Below, piece by piece: positions 45,716-58,131 of a DNA stretch of 64,000 nt (within the stretch, counting starts at the first letter, position 1; the number at the start of each line of letters is the position of its first letter). The position numbers and the translations under genes are program-made. A model generated the notes under the pieces. The model worked only from the letters and a program-made list of their open reading frames with translations, was not told the origin of the DNA and did no database searches. Origin of the DNA: Rattus norvegicus (lineage: Eukaryota; Chordata; Mammalia; Rodentia; Muridae); contig NC_086024.1 of the NCBI RefSeq assembly GCF_036323735.1, positions 70,610,924 to 70,674,923 on the forward strand, given 5' to 3'.

Positions 45716-46610
45716 CTATTTTATTATATTATATATATATTGATATTAATTTATCATATATCATGGTAACTAAAAGTATAGGTGGTTTTCTCTTCAAAAA
45801 TTAACTGTATTTTAGAGAGAATATTTTATTACAAGATTTTTTCACTTTTTACAAAATCTTACCGTCTATTCACCAATTTTCTGAATATTTGCTAGTTTTC
45901 TTCACACTTTCTAAATTTTTGTGTGCTTAACTTTTAAATAATTCTTTTCTACACTTAGTTGGCAAGCTAAGCTGGAAATTACTTAATGAAGAAAGTTAAG
46001 TTAATGGGATTATAGCAACTTAAGGATACACACATGATATATAGTAATGTTAAAAAGGAGAAAAGTATTTCTTAAGAGTAATTTTTAAGGGACAGTTAGA
46101 CATGGTGCCATATAAGGTGATATGTAAAATATGTAGGATTTAATAGTAAAATATTGGGGAAAGAAATAGACTACTACTTTAGAAAAGCAAAGTAAGTTAT
46201 AATTTTACAGAAATGTGTAGAGAATCAGAGATCATATAACCTAATAAAAGTCTGTCAATACTAAATGAGCAGAAATATGTTGTATTGACTTGTAAGAGAA
46301 CTCCTATGATTTATTCTGAAGCTACAACTTATTCTGTAAGCAATCTTACAGAGAGTATTCAAATATTGAAATGGTGTTTGTAAGATTTTACTGAAGTATC
46401 TTATCAAGATGATGGATGAAGATAAATTATGCTGTTAAAAAGGTGCTTAGATGCCATAGGTGTCTATGGAGAAATGTTTTCTACTTATCATGGATGGGGA
46501 TAAGGAATTTTCAAATATGCCGTGGGTTTAGTTATGGAAGGTGATATGTTATTAGTACCTTCACTCAGGTGAGTAAAACTAAAAGCACAGACTTTAACTG
46601 TGCGTGAATA
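45716..46610. other. Unique AT-rich sequence
   Basis: TATA-rich at the left end. No gene seen. Confidence 0.5.
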
Positions 46611-46678
46611 GTTATTTTTTTTTGTTTATTTTAATTTATTTTAATATATGTTTTATCAATGTACACTAGTAGATGTGG

Positions 46679-46957
46679 TTTTTTTTTTTTTTCTTCATTT
46701 CTTTTTTTTTCTTTATTAACTTGGGTATTTCTTATTTACATTTCGATTGTTATTCCCTTCCCCGGTTTCCGGAACAACATCCCCCTAACCCCTCCCCATC
46801 CTCCCCCCATTACTGCCCTCCCCCCAACAATCACGTTCACTGGGGGTTCAGTCTTAGCAGGACCCAGGGCTTCCCCTTCCACTGGTGCTCTTACTAGGAT
46901 ATTCATTGCTACCTATGAGGTCAGAGTCCAGGGTCAGTCCATGTATAGTCTTTAGGT
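46679..46957 (-). mobile_element. L1 3' UTR-only insertion, minus strand
   Basis: Two T tracts (46679-46692 and 46702-46710) precede TTTATTAACTTGGGTATTTC and the reverse complement of the L1 3' UTR, ending at ATAGTCTTTAGG. Moderately young. A GTTATTTT repeat at 46611-46618 and 46956-46963 may mark the true insertion ends, in which case 46619-46700 is part of the insert. Confidence 0.88.
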
Positions 46958-46963
46958 TATTTT

Positions 46964-47870
46964 AACATTTCAGAGTATTTTATGAAAAAGAGGATGACTT
47001 AAATTCAGCATATGGACTTTCCTTACCTTGACACTCAGCAAATCTTACTCTAGCAGAACAGAATAAAAATTCTATACATGTCTGATGCCAGATTTTACTT
47101 GAACAAGAGTTCCTCTAATCTGCTATATGCTATATCAGTTTTTCTTGTCCGAAACCTTATCTGACTTTGACCAAACTGGTTCTAGTCTGAACCTCTTCTG
47201 ATTACCAGAAGAAGCCCTTTCTCGACCTGGGTTTCTTTCAGAGTTGCTAATCTGTGTCATCAGAATGACTTTCTGCCTGCTACTTTCTTTTTCCCATATC
47301 TTTTTTTTTATACCTTTGGTTCTGAATGTCACCCTTTTATCCTTAACTCACAGTGTCTCTGGTCCAGCCATAGGCTTTATCCTGACTCATTGATGATATG
47401 ATATATAATAAAGAAGGATCAACATAGAAATTTAAGATATACACAGCTAACCAGAATACATCTGCTGGCCAATGCTCCTCAGTAACCTTGTCTTGATGGA
47501 GGCCACAGATAGCATCTTGACATGGTTAGGCATAAAAGGCCATTTTAATTTTTATTACAAGGATGAAGAGTAAGAGTGATTATTATGGATATCTAAGTTA
47601 TTTGCAAATATCATTTTTTTTTAAAAATTTCCTCTACAACCTAGTCAGACTTTAAGAACTAGTTTCAATTTCCAAGAGAAATTTAAATAATTCCTGTAGA
47701 TAAGAGAACAGTTTGCTTTGCAGTTTGCTTAGGATATCTAGACTTCTCCTGTATTAAGGTGACAATGGTTCTTGAACAATCTTTCAACTTGTTTGAAGTA
47801 GAATGGTCATCATACTTTTCAGCTTTGCTTTCTTCTAAAAACAGCTATATTGTAAGCTTATGAGGGTGAC

Positions 47871-47915
<45 letters not shown>

Positions 47916-49285
47916 TATAGCTGAAATTTTAGGCTACTTTTACACATTATTTTTTGAAAAAAATATAACACAGTACCACTTGATAGATACTAATTTCTAA
48001 GATATAGCTCAGTCAATTATCAGAGAGGGATTTATGAATCTGTGAATAACAGCACTTTAGAAATTTAGTTGCAAGAATTGTATATCAAAAATGTTCTATG
48101 TGAGGGACATTGGTTCATAAAAACATGATCAGAGAATAATTTCACTTGAGCACTTTCATTCTGATTTTAAAATTTAGAAATCTTACAAAGGAACTAATTG
48201 AACACATAATCAAATGTTGTTATGTTCTGAAAACTAGAAATAATGCAAAAGATGGTAGACAACAAATAAATGACACAGAAGTCTAGCTTCAGCTTAATCA
48301 TAGCAATGAATAATACTTTTTATTTTTTTATATTATTATTTGAAATCATTTTTGATTCATGAAGCGGATAAGGGAGCACATCAAGTTCTCATGTACTGGA
48401 ATCCATGTTTGTTCACAGTTAATGTCATCTGTTGCTTATCAAATCCAAGAAACTAGCATTATTACAGCTCCATTAATTACTAGACACACTTTGGGCTCTT
48501 CTCAGGTGTCCTCTCCCACACTGTTTTTTCAGCCTTCGTTATACTGGACCCATGGTTCCTCGTGGTGCTTTTCCTTATGTGTTTTAAGTACTTACTAATC
48601 ATAAAAAGTTTTAATGTCTCTGTTGGGAATGTGGAGTACATTCCTATCACTAAAGTAAAATTTAGGGGTGGGTATTATGTTAATGAAGTGGCCATTTATC
48701 ATGTTATTAGTACACTTTATCAGAGACCATATGACAGCGGCATGAATAGTCATTAGTGATTTTAGTCTCAGTCACTTGTTTTCAGAAGAAATTTCCAGAT
48801 TGCTCTTTTTTTAAAAATTGCTCTTTTTTTCTTATTTATTTAAATTTGATTTTAATTTCTTTTTGATAGCACAGCAGGTTACCAATCCAATTTATGGAGA
48901 GAAGAACTAAATTATTTTTCTTGTGGGGAAGAATATCAACAATTTGTAAAAGCTACCATAAGAGCTGGTAAATATGCTGAGCAGAATACTTGTGACCACA
49001 TAGACATCTCACTTTTTTCACTCACTGATTTTAGCAGTCATCAGTAGATCTTTCTTGCATACTCACACTCTCTTTGGTGGTTTCTAGAGGATATTAAAAT
49101 TTCATCTTGTTGGGTATTTTTTTTTGGTTTGTTTTGTTTTTTATTTTGTTTTGTTTGTGTTCGGCTGGATCTTATCTGCTTTCCACCAACCACTATCAAC
49201 TGTTAATGACACCATGAAGAGGAATGAAGTTTTACTAAATTACTCCCTCTTCCATGGAGGAATGTTGATGTGCCAGATCTTAAGA
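46964..49285. other. Unique sequence with a (TG)n tract
   Basis: No supported gene. Frames are under 80 codons and show no family pattern. A T/G-rich run (TTTTGTTTTG type) lies near 49105-49165. Confidence 0.5.
47872..47913. repeat. (TG)n microsatellite
   Basis: About 20 TG units with no interruption. Confidence 0.96.
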
Positions 49286-49560
49286 AATTGTCTGAAGCCA
49301 CTGCTGTTGTGAGTTCTTGGTTTAACAGCATTTCTTCAGATCCTATGTCTCTTACATTCCTTCTTCTCCCTCTTCTTCAGTGTTTCTTGAGTTTTGCAGG
49401 AGGGGGCATAGTCATCATGTTGTTTAACATTACACAACTACTTATTTTCAGTTCTTCTGCTACAGATTAGTAATGATAGTAACTATTGTTCACCTGTCTA
49501 CTTCTAAGGAAAACTGCTTTGCCCAAGTCTGAGAGTAGCATCAACTTAAATACAGCCATT
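49286..49560 (+). mobile_element. Possible old L1-related repeat
   Basis: CTCTTACATTCCTTCTTCTCCCTCTTCTTCAGTGTTTCTTGAG and later CCAAGTCTGAGAGTAGCATCAACTT follow the order of a rodent L1-associated repeat I recall. The orientation and family are uncertain. Confidence 0.4.
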
Positions 49561-50067
49561 TGTGTTTGAAGGAAGTTCAACATCACACAAATAAACAAAA
49601 GCCAGCCAAACCAACAAAAAATAATAATAGATTTCCTTTTAGGCTTATTACTTTCCGAGCTATGGATTTTTGACTAAGTTTAAAAAAACAAACCTGATTT
49701 TTAAATTCATACAGAATACAGTTGGTTACTCTCAAGTCAGTCATGTCACATTGCATCAGTGCACAATCTCCCCTGCAAAGTTGATAAAGCTCACTGTTTC
49801 ATTACCTAGCACCTTGATGGAGACTTCTGGCACTACAAAAGTTAGCCAGCAAGGAGAAAGCTTCCAATTCAGTTGCAACTTGATTTCTCTATGTCCTGCA
49901 ATCAAGACATGTAATATCTTCAGGAATGTTGATGAATCATTTCATTGACATACTTGGCACAGGAGATTTCATTTGATGTACTATAGGTTTGGGGAACCCA
50001 TCCATTTGTGGCCACTGCTTTTGAATTTTATTGTTATATATTTCAATAAACTTGTAAATCATAGGAT
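49561..50067. other. Unique sequence
   Basis: A 92-codon frame (49670-49948, +) shows no recognisable family. Nothing else is seen. Confidence 0.45.
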
Positions 50068-50150
50068 TTCATATATATATATATATACACACGTGTGTTT
50101 GTGTGTGTGTGTGTGTATGTGTGTGTGCAGTCTGTGTGTGCAGTCATTCT
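50068..50150. repeat. (TA)n-(CA)-(TG)n compound microsatellite
   Basis: ATATATATATATATACACACGTGTG passes into interrupted TG repeats. Confidence 0.93.
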
Positions 50151-52695
50151 TGCGTTCAAGTGCCATATATGTTTTACCATTACTCTACATTAAGGTGTCT
50201 ACTTTAATTTTTAAGGTATATTCCCAGAAGTATTATAGCCTGTCATATAGCCAGTTCTATTTTTAGATTTATGAAACTTTTACTTCTCATACTGGTTTTA
50301 CTTCTCCCTAACAATAAACAAATTATATTCCCCTTTCTCTATGCTCTTGTCAGCATTTGTTATCATTTATTTTAAATCAGTAGCTTCATATATATAGATA
50401 AGCACACTGACAAATAAGTCTGGTAAACAATCTTATTATAATAGCCTCAAAATTTGTTTTGGAATAAACAATAAATATGATTCATGGAACACTCTTAACA
50501 ATTCTATTTGTTTTCAAATGAGGAAGCAGAATGGAGCAAGGAAGAGTGAAATCGGCAAATACAGACTCATCATGGCCAATATCAAATCTGTGACTCTAGA
50601 CCAGTTTCTTGGACAGGTCTTATGTTCTCGAGCTGAAGACAATAAAATCTCTCACTTGGGCTGTTTCCACTTATTTATTTGTGTTTATGTTTTTTTTTCT
50701 TTTCTGGTTTGATCTTTCTATAATTATGACCTAATCGAAAATTCTTAGGCCTTACCTCCACAGTTTCTTATCTTAGCTGTCCATTGACTCCCTGAAAAAA
50801 CGTGCTGACCCTATTCCACAAAATGTGGTCACATGGATTTTCTTTTAAAAATCTTCAGGAAAGCTTCTATGACCCCATAGCAGATGTGACTCAACCATCT
50901 ACTAGGTGATTTTAGACTGAGCATATTTATAATGAAGACTAGAAGTATTCAAAATGTAGTGAGAACGGAAGATTTAAGTGTTATAGTACTGCTAAGGCAC
51001 AAGTTGAGTCATTTGCAAATCAGTGATTTAGAGATAATGATTGTTGACCATGAAGATGAACATAAAGATGGAGGAAATATTCCAATGAAAAGAAAAAGTC
51101 AAGCTTGAAGTTCACAATAATGATCTCCTAAATAATCATGTATCCTGGAAAGAAAGAAGACAATAGTGATTCAAGGGGTTTAATTCATAAAATTGCCTGA
51201 AAATATTTTCAGTTGATCTAGTTGAAAAAATATGTGAATAAAATAGCATCATCTGTAGAAAACCAAAGAGTGAATACATCTTGAAATTTTTCTAAATTTA
51301 TAACTCGAGAGATGAAGATAACTTATAAAATGACATATAGAAGCATAAAACAACAGAATCGTTAATGTATTTATAACATATTAACTCATATAGTAAAACT
51401 AAATAAACTGAATATTTATGACACCAAATTTTATACTTTACATTGTTAGACTTTAAAATTCTCAGCAAAAGCAGTAATAAATTTAGCTAATATTATGAAC
51501 TTGATTAGTGTTTTGCCTATTTTATTGTCTTGAAGTAAATAAATAAGGCTTAAATGTAAGCATTAGTCTAGGAACTTTTGTATCTGAGTAATATGCAATA
51601 TCAAAAACTCAGAGGTTAAAAGTCAAACAAATTAATGTAAAGTGTTTTCAAATTATAAATAGAAGTTAGAAAACATTGGTGCATCTGGGTTAATATCTAG
51701 AAAGGTAGATAATAGATATTTGGATATTTATTTGTATGCCTTCTAAACAAACAGCAAGAATTCAAAGATAATTATTTTTAAGGAGAACACTTCGCAATTA
51801 TTGAAGTAAAAGTAGAATGTAAACACAGGAAGATAGATAGTCTTTTTATTAGTTTGTTCACATTTGGCCTTTTTTATATCTTTCACTCTCTCAGCAGAGC
51901 AATAAAATGACTTGACTTGACATCCACTTGGCTTAATGAGATGTATACATCCAAACCCACATTGCCAGTGTTATAGCTCATCACTCAGAATGTAATGTTT
52001 TAATCATAAAGGAATAATGTGCTCATGGAAGATGTGATCTTATATAAGTTGTGATGACTCATTAATTCTCATATACCAATAATCCATATAAATCAGGGTG
52101 AATGGACATATACTGTATAATGTAATTGAGAGGCTTAAAAATTTACAGTAACTTTCTTGGAACTTAATGAATTTTTAATTCATGCAAATTTTAATAGAAG
52201 GGACATAGCAAAGATATTTCAAAATTTATGTTGAGGTACACTCAATTTCAATTAATTCACTGCATCACTGAAGCAGAAAATATGAGGACTAGTGTCTGAT
52301 GGTCCCGCAACACATCCATTGCACTTGATTCCTGACATATTGTGTAGAGTAATGGAAATAAGATGAATCGATCGGTTTTAAGAGAATAAAACTTTGCACT
52401 TTGATAACAACATTCTTCCCTATTATCTTTTCTAGTTTTATGCTAAAATGCACGTCAATGAAAGTAATTAATTATCTTAGAATATAAACATAGATTTAAT
52501 GTTTAAAAACATATTTTTACTTATAAAACTAAGTGGTACTCATTTTGATACTTGTACATGACTAATGCATTAATAGTAAGTGTTTAAAAATATAATATGA
52601 TGGCATTATATTTTGTATATGAATATTCTAAAATTTAAGTCTTATCGAGTTGCCATCTATCATATCAAGTGTCTTATATTTAAAATATATTCCCC
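50151..52695. other. AT-rich unique sequence, 2.5 kb, no supported gene
   Basis: Only short frames (up to 64 codons) and no nameable RNA or repeat. Confidence 0.5.
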
Positions 52696-52697
52696 AC

Positions 52698-53560
52698 CTA
52701 ATGTCATCCCATTGGGACCTGGGAGTCTCTTGCTTTCTTGGTGTCTGGGACTTTCTGTTGGCTACCCCAGTTCACCACCTCCCATTGCTACTCTCTGGGC
52801 TCAACAGGGATGGCAATAGCTGTAACACCAAACAAAGGGGCGAGGGAACCTGAAGAGAGGTTAGACACTGCACCCGTTTAAGGGATGGGACCACCCACTC
52901 TTCTCAAAAATTTTAAGTCAGAATTGCACCTGTCTAAAGAAAGTACAGTGGAAAAGAGTGAAGCAGAGACTGAAGGAAAAGGCATCAAGATGGATCCCAC
53001 CCGGGGATCCATCACAAATACAGCCACCAAATGCAGTTACTATTGCTGATGCCAAGAAGAGCTTACTGACAGGAGCCTGATAAGAATGTCTCCTGAGAGG
53101 TTCTGCCAGAGCCTTACTGAAACACATGAGGATGCTTGTAGCCAACCATTGGACTGAGCACGGGATGCCAATGGAGGCATTAGGGGAAGGACTGAAGGAG
53201 CTGAAGGGGTTTGCAACCCCATAGGAAGAACAACAATATCAACCAAGTGGGCCCCCCAGAGCTTCCACGGACTAAAACACCAACCAAAGAATACACGTGG
53301 ATGAAAACATGACTGAAGCTGTGTATGTACCAGAGGATGGCCTTATCTGGCATCAGTGGGAGGGGAGGCTCTTGGTTCTGTGAAGTCTTGATGCCCCAGT
53401 ATAGGGGAATGCTAGCATAGTAAGGCAGGAGTGGATAAGTAGGTGAGCACCCTCATAAAAGCAGGGAAGTAAGGGCTGGAATAGGGGGGCTGTGGAGGGG
53501 AAACTGGGAAAGAGTTAATATTTGAAGTGTACATAAATAAAATAACCAATAAATATACAT
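52698..53560 (+). mobile_element. Old 5'-inverted L1 3' UTR copy
   Basis: From about 52698 to 52801 the sequence (GGGAGTCTCTTGCTTTCTTGG, CCCAGTTCACC) is the reverse complement of the long-form L1 3' UTR seen in sense at about 29960-30045. From about 52803 it turns to the plus strand at CAGGGATGGCAATAGCTG and follows the same 3' UTR as 30058-30800, to AATAAAATAACCAATAAA. The junction falls between adjacent source sequences, as expected for twin priming. No clear TSD is visible. Confidence 0.8.
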
Positions 53561-53639
53561 TCTCCAAATTTCAATGATTTTCATAAATTTGATATCATCA
53601 ATATATGTTGATATACAAATTAGTCCTACTTTTCTCTCT

Positions 53640-54400
53640 GATTTTGTGACCTCTTTTATTTATTTATTTTATTATCAATGTATTTATTTACAGCCTATCC
53701 ATTGTCTTCCTCTTAGTCTCCCTTCCCACCATTCTTCATCCCACACTTCCTCATTGCCTCTGAGAGGTTCCCCAACAGGCCTCCCTAATCTCTGGGACCT
53801 CAAGTCTCCGGATGATTAGGCTTATCATTTCCCAACAAGTCCAGACTAGCCAGACCTCTGCTGTATATGTGCAGGGGCCCTGGTACCAGTCCATTTAAGC
53901 TGCCTACTTGGTGGCTTGGTATCTGGGAGCTCCCTGGTGTCAGGGTTAGATGAAACTGCTTGTCTTCCTATGGGGTTGCCCTCTCCTGCAGCTTCTTCAA
54001 TCCTTCTACTAGTTCAACCATAGAGGTCACTGACTTCAGTCCAATGGTTGGGTATAAATATCTGCTTATGTCTCAATTGGCTGTTGGTAGAGCCACACAG
54101 AGAACAGCCATGATAAACTGTCTTCAATCTCTGCTCCATTTTTGTTTCTGTAATTCATTTAGGCAGAAATAGTCCAGGTACTGAATGCTGCTTGGCTGGT
54201 GGCTCAATGTCTGAGAGATCTCAGTGGTCCTGGTTAGTTGAGACTGCTGGTCTCCCTATGGGGTTGCCCTCCTATCCAGCTTGTTCCAGACTTTCCCTAA
54301 TTCAACAACAGGAGTCCATGACTCAGTCCATTGATGTTCCCACTTAACTACCTGTTCCAGAATGTGGGATTCCTCTGAGTTTCAAATATACATCTAAGAA
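53640..54400 (-). mobile_element. Old Lx-like L1 3' UTR, minus strand, with internal 288-bp duplication
   Basis: T-rich start, then pyrimidine-rich UTR. The block GTGGCTTGGTATCTG...CTATGGGGTTGCCCTC at 53911 recurs in diverged form at 54199, giving a 288-bp period. Its 3' end is at the left. It appears to be the 3' part of the same L1 that resumes at about 55335. Confidence 0.6.
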
Positions 54401-54453
54401 AAGAACTTTCTCTCTCCCAAACATATTTACATATTTAATCTTATTATCTACAC

Positions 54454-54458
54454 ATGGT

Positions 54459-54493
<35 letters not shown>
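54454..54493. repeat. (TG)n microsatellite
   Basis: TGTG tract with two GAG interruptions. Confidence 0.93.
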
Positions 54494-54495
<2 letters not shown>

Positions 54496-54599
54496 TTTCA
54501 GCATCTTGCCAAGGCTAGGAACTCACAATATCTAGAATAATGCCAGACAAGCAATTTCCAGATGCTCAAATATTTTCTCACAGACATAGACACGTTGAA

Positions 54600-54829
54600 T
54601 GGACTTGTACCTTCTGATCTATCCACAGATGGTTGCCCAGTACGAGAACATCAAGGAAATAGTCAATTCTCCTAAGACTAAACCAACATCACCATACCCA
54701 TTTTCCTATATTCCTGAGAGACATGTCACCCCCAAATAAGCAGGAAGTAGCTAAAATTCTCAATGATAATATTCCTGCTCCACTACCGGCTCTAATTTTT
54801 TTCTTTATAATTAAACAAAAATGGGGAAA
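54600..54829 (+). mobile_element. Endogenous retrovirus internal 3' remnant with polypurine tract
   Basis: Non-L1 sequence ending in AACAAAAATGGGGAAA directly before the TG of the LTR, which is the position and composition expected of a retroviral polypurine tract. Short and broken; no viral gene is recognisable as an open frame. The family is inferred only from the adjoining LTR. Confidence 0.5.
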
Positions 54830-55046
54830 TGTTAGCATTTTGTCTAAGCTTTGCCTCACAGTTACCTCTAAATGGCCAGGTATGCATGACTCACTATGAA
54901 AGGGGCTGCTTGCCTTCTTCACTCTATCTTCTTGCTCCCTGCTCTGTCTCTCACCCCTTCCCCTCTCTCTATGAACCCCCACTCTCCTCATGCTCATGGC
55001 CAGCCTCTATCCTCCTCCTCCTCCTCCTCCTCCTCCTTCTTCTTCT

Positions 55047-55095
<49 letters not shown>

Positions 55096-55312
55096 TCATT
55101 CTCTCTCCCTTTCTCTGTATCTACTACCTTTGCAACTCCCCTCCCCATGATCGAAACAAATTCTGTTCTACACTACTCCATTGTATTGCTGGTCTCACAG
55201 ACGGAATGGGCTCAGTATGGGCTCTCAAAGTCACTGCCTTTCCCTAGACCTGACTATACCTCTTCCAAAACATGTTCTTTCTCACATTATTTTTATATAT
55301 ATCAACACAACA
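54830..55312 (+). mobile_element. ERVK-like LTR with a pyrimidine microsatellite
   Basis: Begins TGTTAGC after the polypurine tract. It continues with CTAAGCTTTGCCTCACAGTTACCT and ATGGCCAGG..TGACTCACTATG, a long CT-rich block, then GCAACTCCCCTCCCCATGATC and a degenerate poly(A) signal (AACAAATTCTGTTCTACACTAC in place of AATAAACT). The probable end is ACACAACA near 55312. This order fits a rodent ERVK-type LTR recalled from the MYSERV-like group. The 177-codon frame 54829-55362 across it is a by-product of the CT repeats. Confidence 0.55.
55008..55093. repeat. (CTC)n-(TTC)n-(CT)n tract inside the LTR
   Basis: About eight CTC units, four TTC units, then about 19 CT units. It gives leucine/serine-only frames in all three phases. 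Confidence 0.95.
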
Positions 55313-55334
55313 GTAAGTATCTGCATCTGTTCGT

Positions 55335-56225
55335 TGAGCCTCTTGGAGGGCAACCATGCTAGGCTCCTGTATGTAAGCACACCTTAGCATCAGTAATCAT
55401 TTCAAGCCTTAGGATCTTCCCTTGAGATGGATCACAAGTTGGGCAATCACTGGACTTATTTTACCCCAGTTTCTTCTGCAATTTTGTTCCTGTAGTTCTT
55501 CAGACAGGAGCAATTCTAGGTGAGAGTTTTTAACTGTGGGGTGGCAACCCCATACCTCCACTTGATTCCCTGTCTTTCTAACAGAGGTGAACTCTACAAG
55601 TTCCCTGTCCCTACTATTGAGGATTATATCTCTTTGAGACCAGAGAGTCTTTCACGTCCTAGATCTCTTCTATATTTTAGAGGATACTCCCTCTTCTCAC
55701 TCCCTGAGTTGGAATATTTCCATTCATTCTGCTTACCCTCCTTACCCTCAGAGCTTATGTTTCCTCTGCATCCCCCTTGTATACCAGGTTATATCCCCCT
55801 TTCCTCTTCCCCTCCCCTCTCCTACCTAGGTCCCTGCTTCCCCCTGCCTCCAATAATTGCTTTTTCCTCCCTCCAAAGTGGGATTAAATCATCCTACTTG
55901 GGCCATTATGCTTGTTACCTTTTTTCAGTTCGATTGATTATAACCTAGGTATTGTATGTGGTTTTATTTTTTTTACTAATATCCAGTTATTAATGAGTTT
56001 ATACCTTGCAGTTCTTTTGGGTCTGAATTACCTAACCAAGGGTGAAATTTTCTATTTCTATTCATTTGCCTGCAAAACTCATGATGTCCTCATTCTTAAT
56101 AACTGAATAGTATTCCATTTGGTTAATGAACCACATTTTCTTTATCCATTCTTCAATTGAAGGACATCTGGGTTGTTTCTAGCTTCTGCTTATCACAGAT
56201 AAGGCCACTATGAACATAGAGCGTG
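55335..56225 (-). mobile_element. Old Lx-like L1: 3' UTR and ORF2 end, minus strand
   Basis: CTCCTGTATGTAAGCACACC, GGATCTTCCCTTGAGATGG, GGCAACCCCATACCTCCACTTGATTCCC and later TTGCCTGCAAAACTCATGATGTCC, then GAACCACATTTTCTTTATCC, are the reverse complement of the Lx 3' UTR and the ORF2 C-terminus. Coding is broken. It is probably one element with 53640-54400 (split by the ERV) and 56226-58335 (its inverted 5' part). Confidence 0.72.
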
Positions 56226-56354
56226 TGAACCTGGAGAAAATCTGGATAAAATGTATAATTTTCTAGAAAGATACTTCATACCAAAGTTAAAAGAAAAGAT
56301 GATAAACTATCTATACAGACCCATACCTCTAAGGAAATGGAAGAAGTCATTAAA

Positions 56355-56422
56355 AATGTCTCAACAACAACAGCAGCAGCAGCAACAGAAACAACAACAA
56401 CAGTGTCAACAACAACAAATCT
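56355..56422. repeat. (CAA/CAG)n trinucleotide expansion in dead L1 ORF2
   Basis: CAACAACAACAGCAGCAGCAGC-type repeat, about 20 triplets, sits where other L1 copies have a short A-rich stretch just before CCCAGGGCCAGATGG. In one frame it reads as polyglutamine (56251-56478), with no gene behind it. Confidence 0.92.
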
Positions 56423-57922
56423 CCCAGGGCCAGATGGCTTTACTGCAGAATTATACCAGAGCTTCAAAGAAGGACTAATGCCTATACTCCTTAAAGTATT
56501 GCATAAAATAGAAAGTGAAGCAACACTGCCTAATTCATTCTATGAAGCCACAGTTACTCTGATATCTAAATCACACAAAGACCCAAAAGAAAGAACTTCA
56601 GAACATTTTTTCTAATACAACATCAATGCAAAAATAATAAATTTCTAGCAAATAGAATCAACAAATATATCAAAACCATCATTCATCAAATAGACCTTAT
56701 CTCAGGGATATAAGGCCAGTTGAATACATGAAAATTTATTAACATAATCCACTGTACAAAGAAACTCAAACAAAAAAAATTATATGATCATCTCATTAGC
56801 TGCTAAAAAAGTTTTTGACAAAATAAACACTTCTTGGTGTTAAAAATTATTGGAGAGATCAGGGATTCAAGACCTATAACTAAATATAATAAAAGCAATA
56901 TACAGCAATCCTACAACCTATTTCTAATTAAATGGAGAAAAACTAGAAACGAGCTCTTTAAAATCAGGAACAAGTCACTCTCCTCATATCTTACTTAGTA
57001 CTTGAAGTCCTATTTAGAGTAATAAGACAAAAGGGGATCAATGGGATACCAACTGATAAAGAAGAAATCAATGTATTATCCTTAGCAGATAAAATGATAG
57101 TATACATGAATGACGTCAAATTTCTACCAGAGAACACACACAGCTGATAAACCACTTCAGCAATATGGTAGGGTTGGATTTAAAATTAACTCAAACAAAT
57201 CAGTTGCCTTCCTTTATACAAATGATAATTGAGCTTAGAAAGAAAAGAGGGATGCAACACCCTTCTTGATAGTCACAAAGAAAAAAAAACAACTTATATT
57301 AACACTAATGAAACAAGTGAATGACCTGTATGAAAAAAAAACTTCAAGTCGCTCAAGAAAGAAATCAATGACCTCAGAAAATGGAGAGATCTCCCATGCT
57401 CATGGACTGGTAAGATTAACATAATAAAAATGGCCATCCTACCAAAAGCAATCTACAGATTCAATACAATTCCTGTCAAAATTCCAACACAGTTTTTCAA
57501 AGACATGGAAAGATGAATTATCAAAAATATCATGGAAAAACCAGAAGAATACTAGAGCAAAAGAAAATCTTATTAATGATAAAACCTCTGGGGGAAATCA
57601 TGATCACTGACCTCAAAGTGTTCTACAGAACAATAAGTGATAAAAACTGCATGGTACTGGTACAGAGATAGACAGAGTGGTCCATGGAATAGATCAAAAG
57701 ACCCAAGAGAAAAACCACAGGCTTATGGAGACCTGATCTTTGACAAGGATGCCAATAATATACAATGGAAAAAAGAAAACATCTTCAATAAATGATGCTT
57801 GTCTAGCTGGCAGTTGGTATGTAGAAAAATAAAAATAGATCCATATATGTCACCTTGTACAAAGCTCAAGACCAAGTGGATCAAGGACCTCAATGAAAAA
57901 CCAGATACACTAAATCTACTAG

Positions 57923-58131
57923 AAAAGAAAGTGGGGGGCTGGAGAGATGGCTCAGTGGTTAAGAGCACCGACTGCTCTTCCAGAGGTCCTGAGTTCAATT
58001 CCCAGCAACCACATGGTGGCTCACAACCATCCGTAATGGGATCTGATGTCCCCTTCTGGTGTGTCTGAAGACAGCTACAGTGTACTCATATACAAAATAA
58101 ATAAATAAATCTTTAAAAAAAAGAAAGTGGG
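57923..58131 (+). mobile_element. B2 SINE, full length, 13-bp TSD
   Basis: AAAAGAAAGTGGG at 57923-57935 recurs exactly at 58119-58131. The body starts GGGCTGGAGAGATGG, with an A box TGGCTCAGTGG at 57948-57958 and a B box GAGTTCAATTCC at 57991-58002. It continues to the B2 3' part with AATAAATAAATAAATC and a short A tail. The conserved pol III boxes and few changes suggest a fairly recent insertion in the old L1. Confidence 0.96.

Noticed and set aside
54829..55362. 177-codon leucine/serine-rich frame as a membrane protein
   Set aside because: The hydrophobic run is the CTC/CT microsatellite inside an LTR.
56251..56478. Polyglutamine protein
   Set aside because: The triplet repeat is embedded in a broken L1 ORF2.
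57936..58118. tRNA gene at the B2 head
   Set aside because: The A and B boxes belong to the B2 SINE; no cloverleaf or anticodon arm of a real tRNA is formed.
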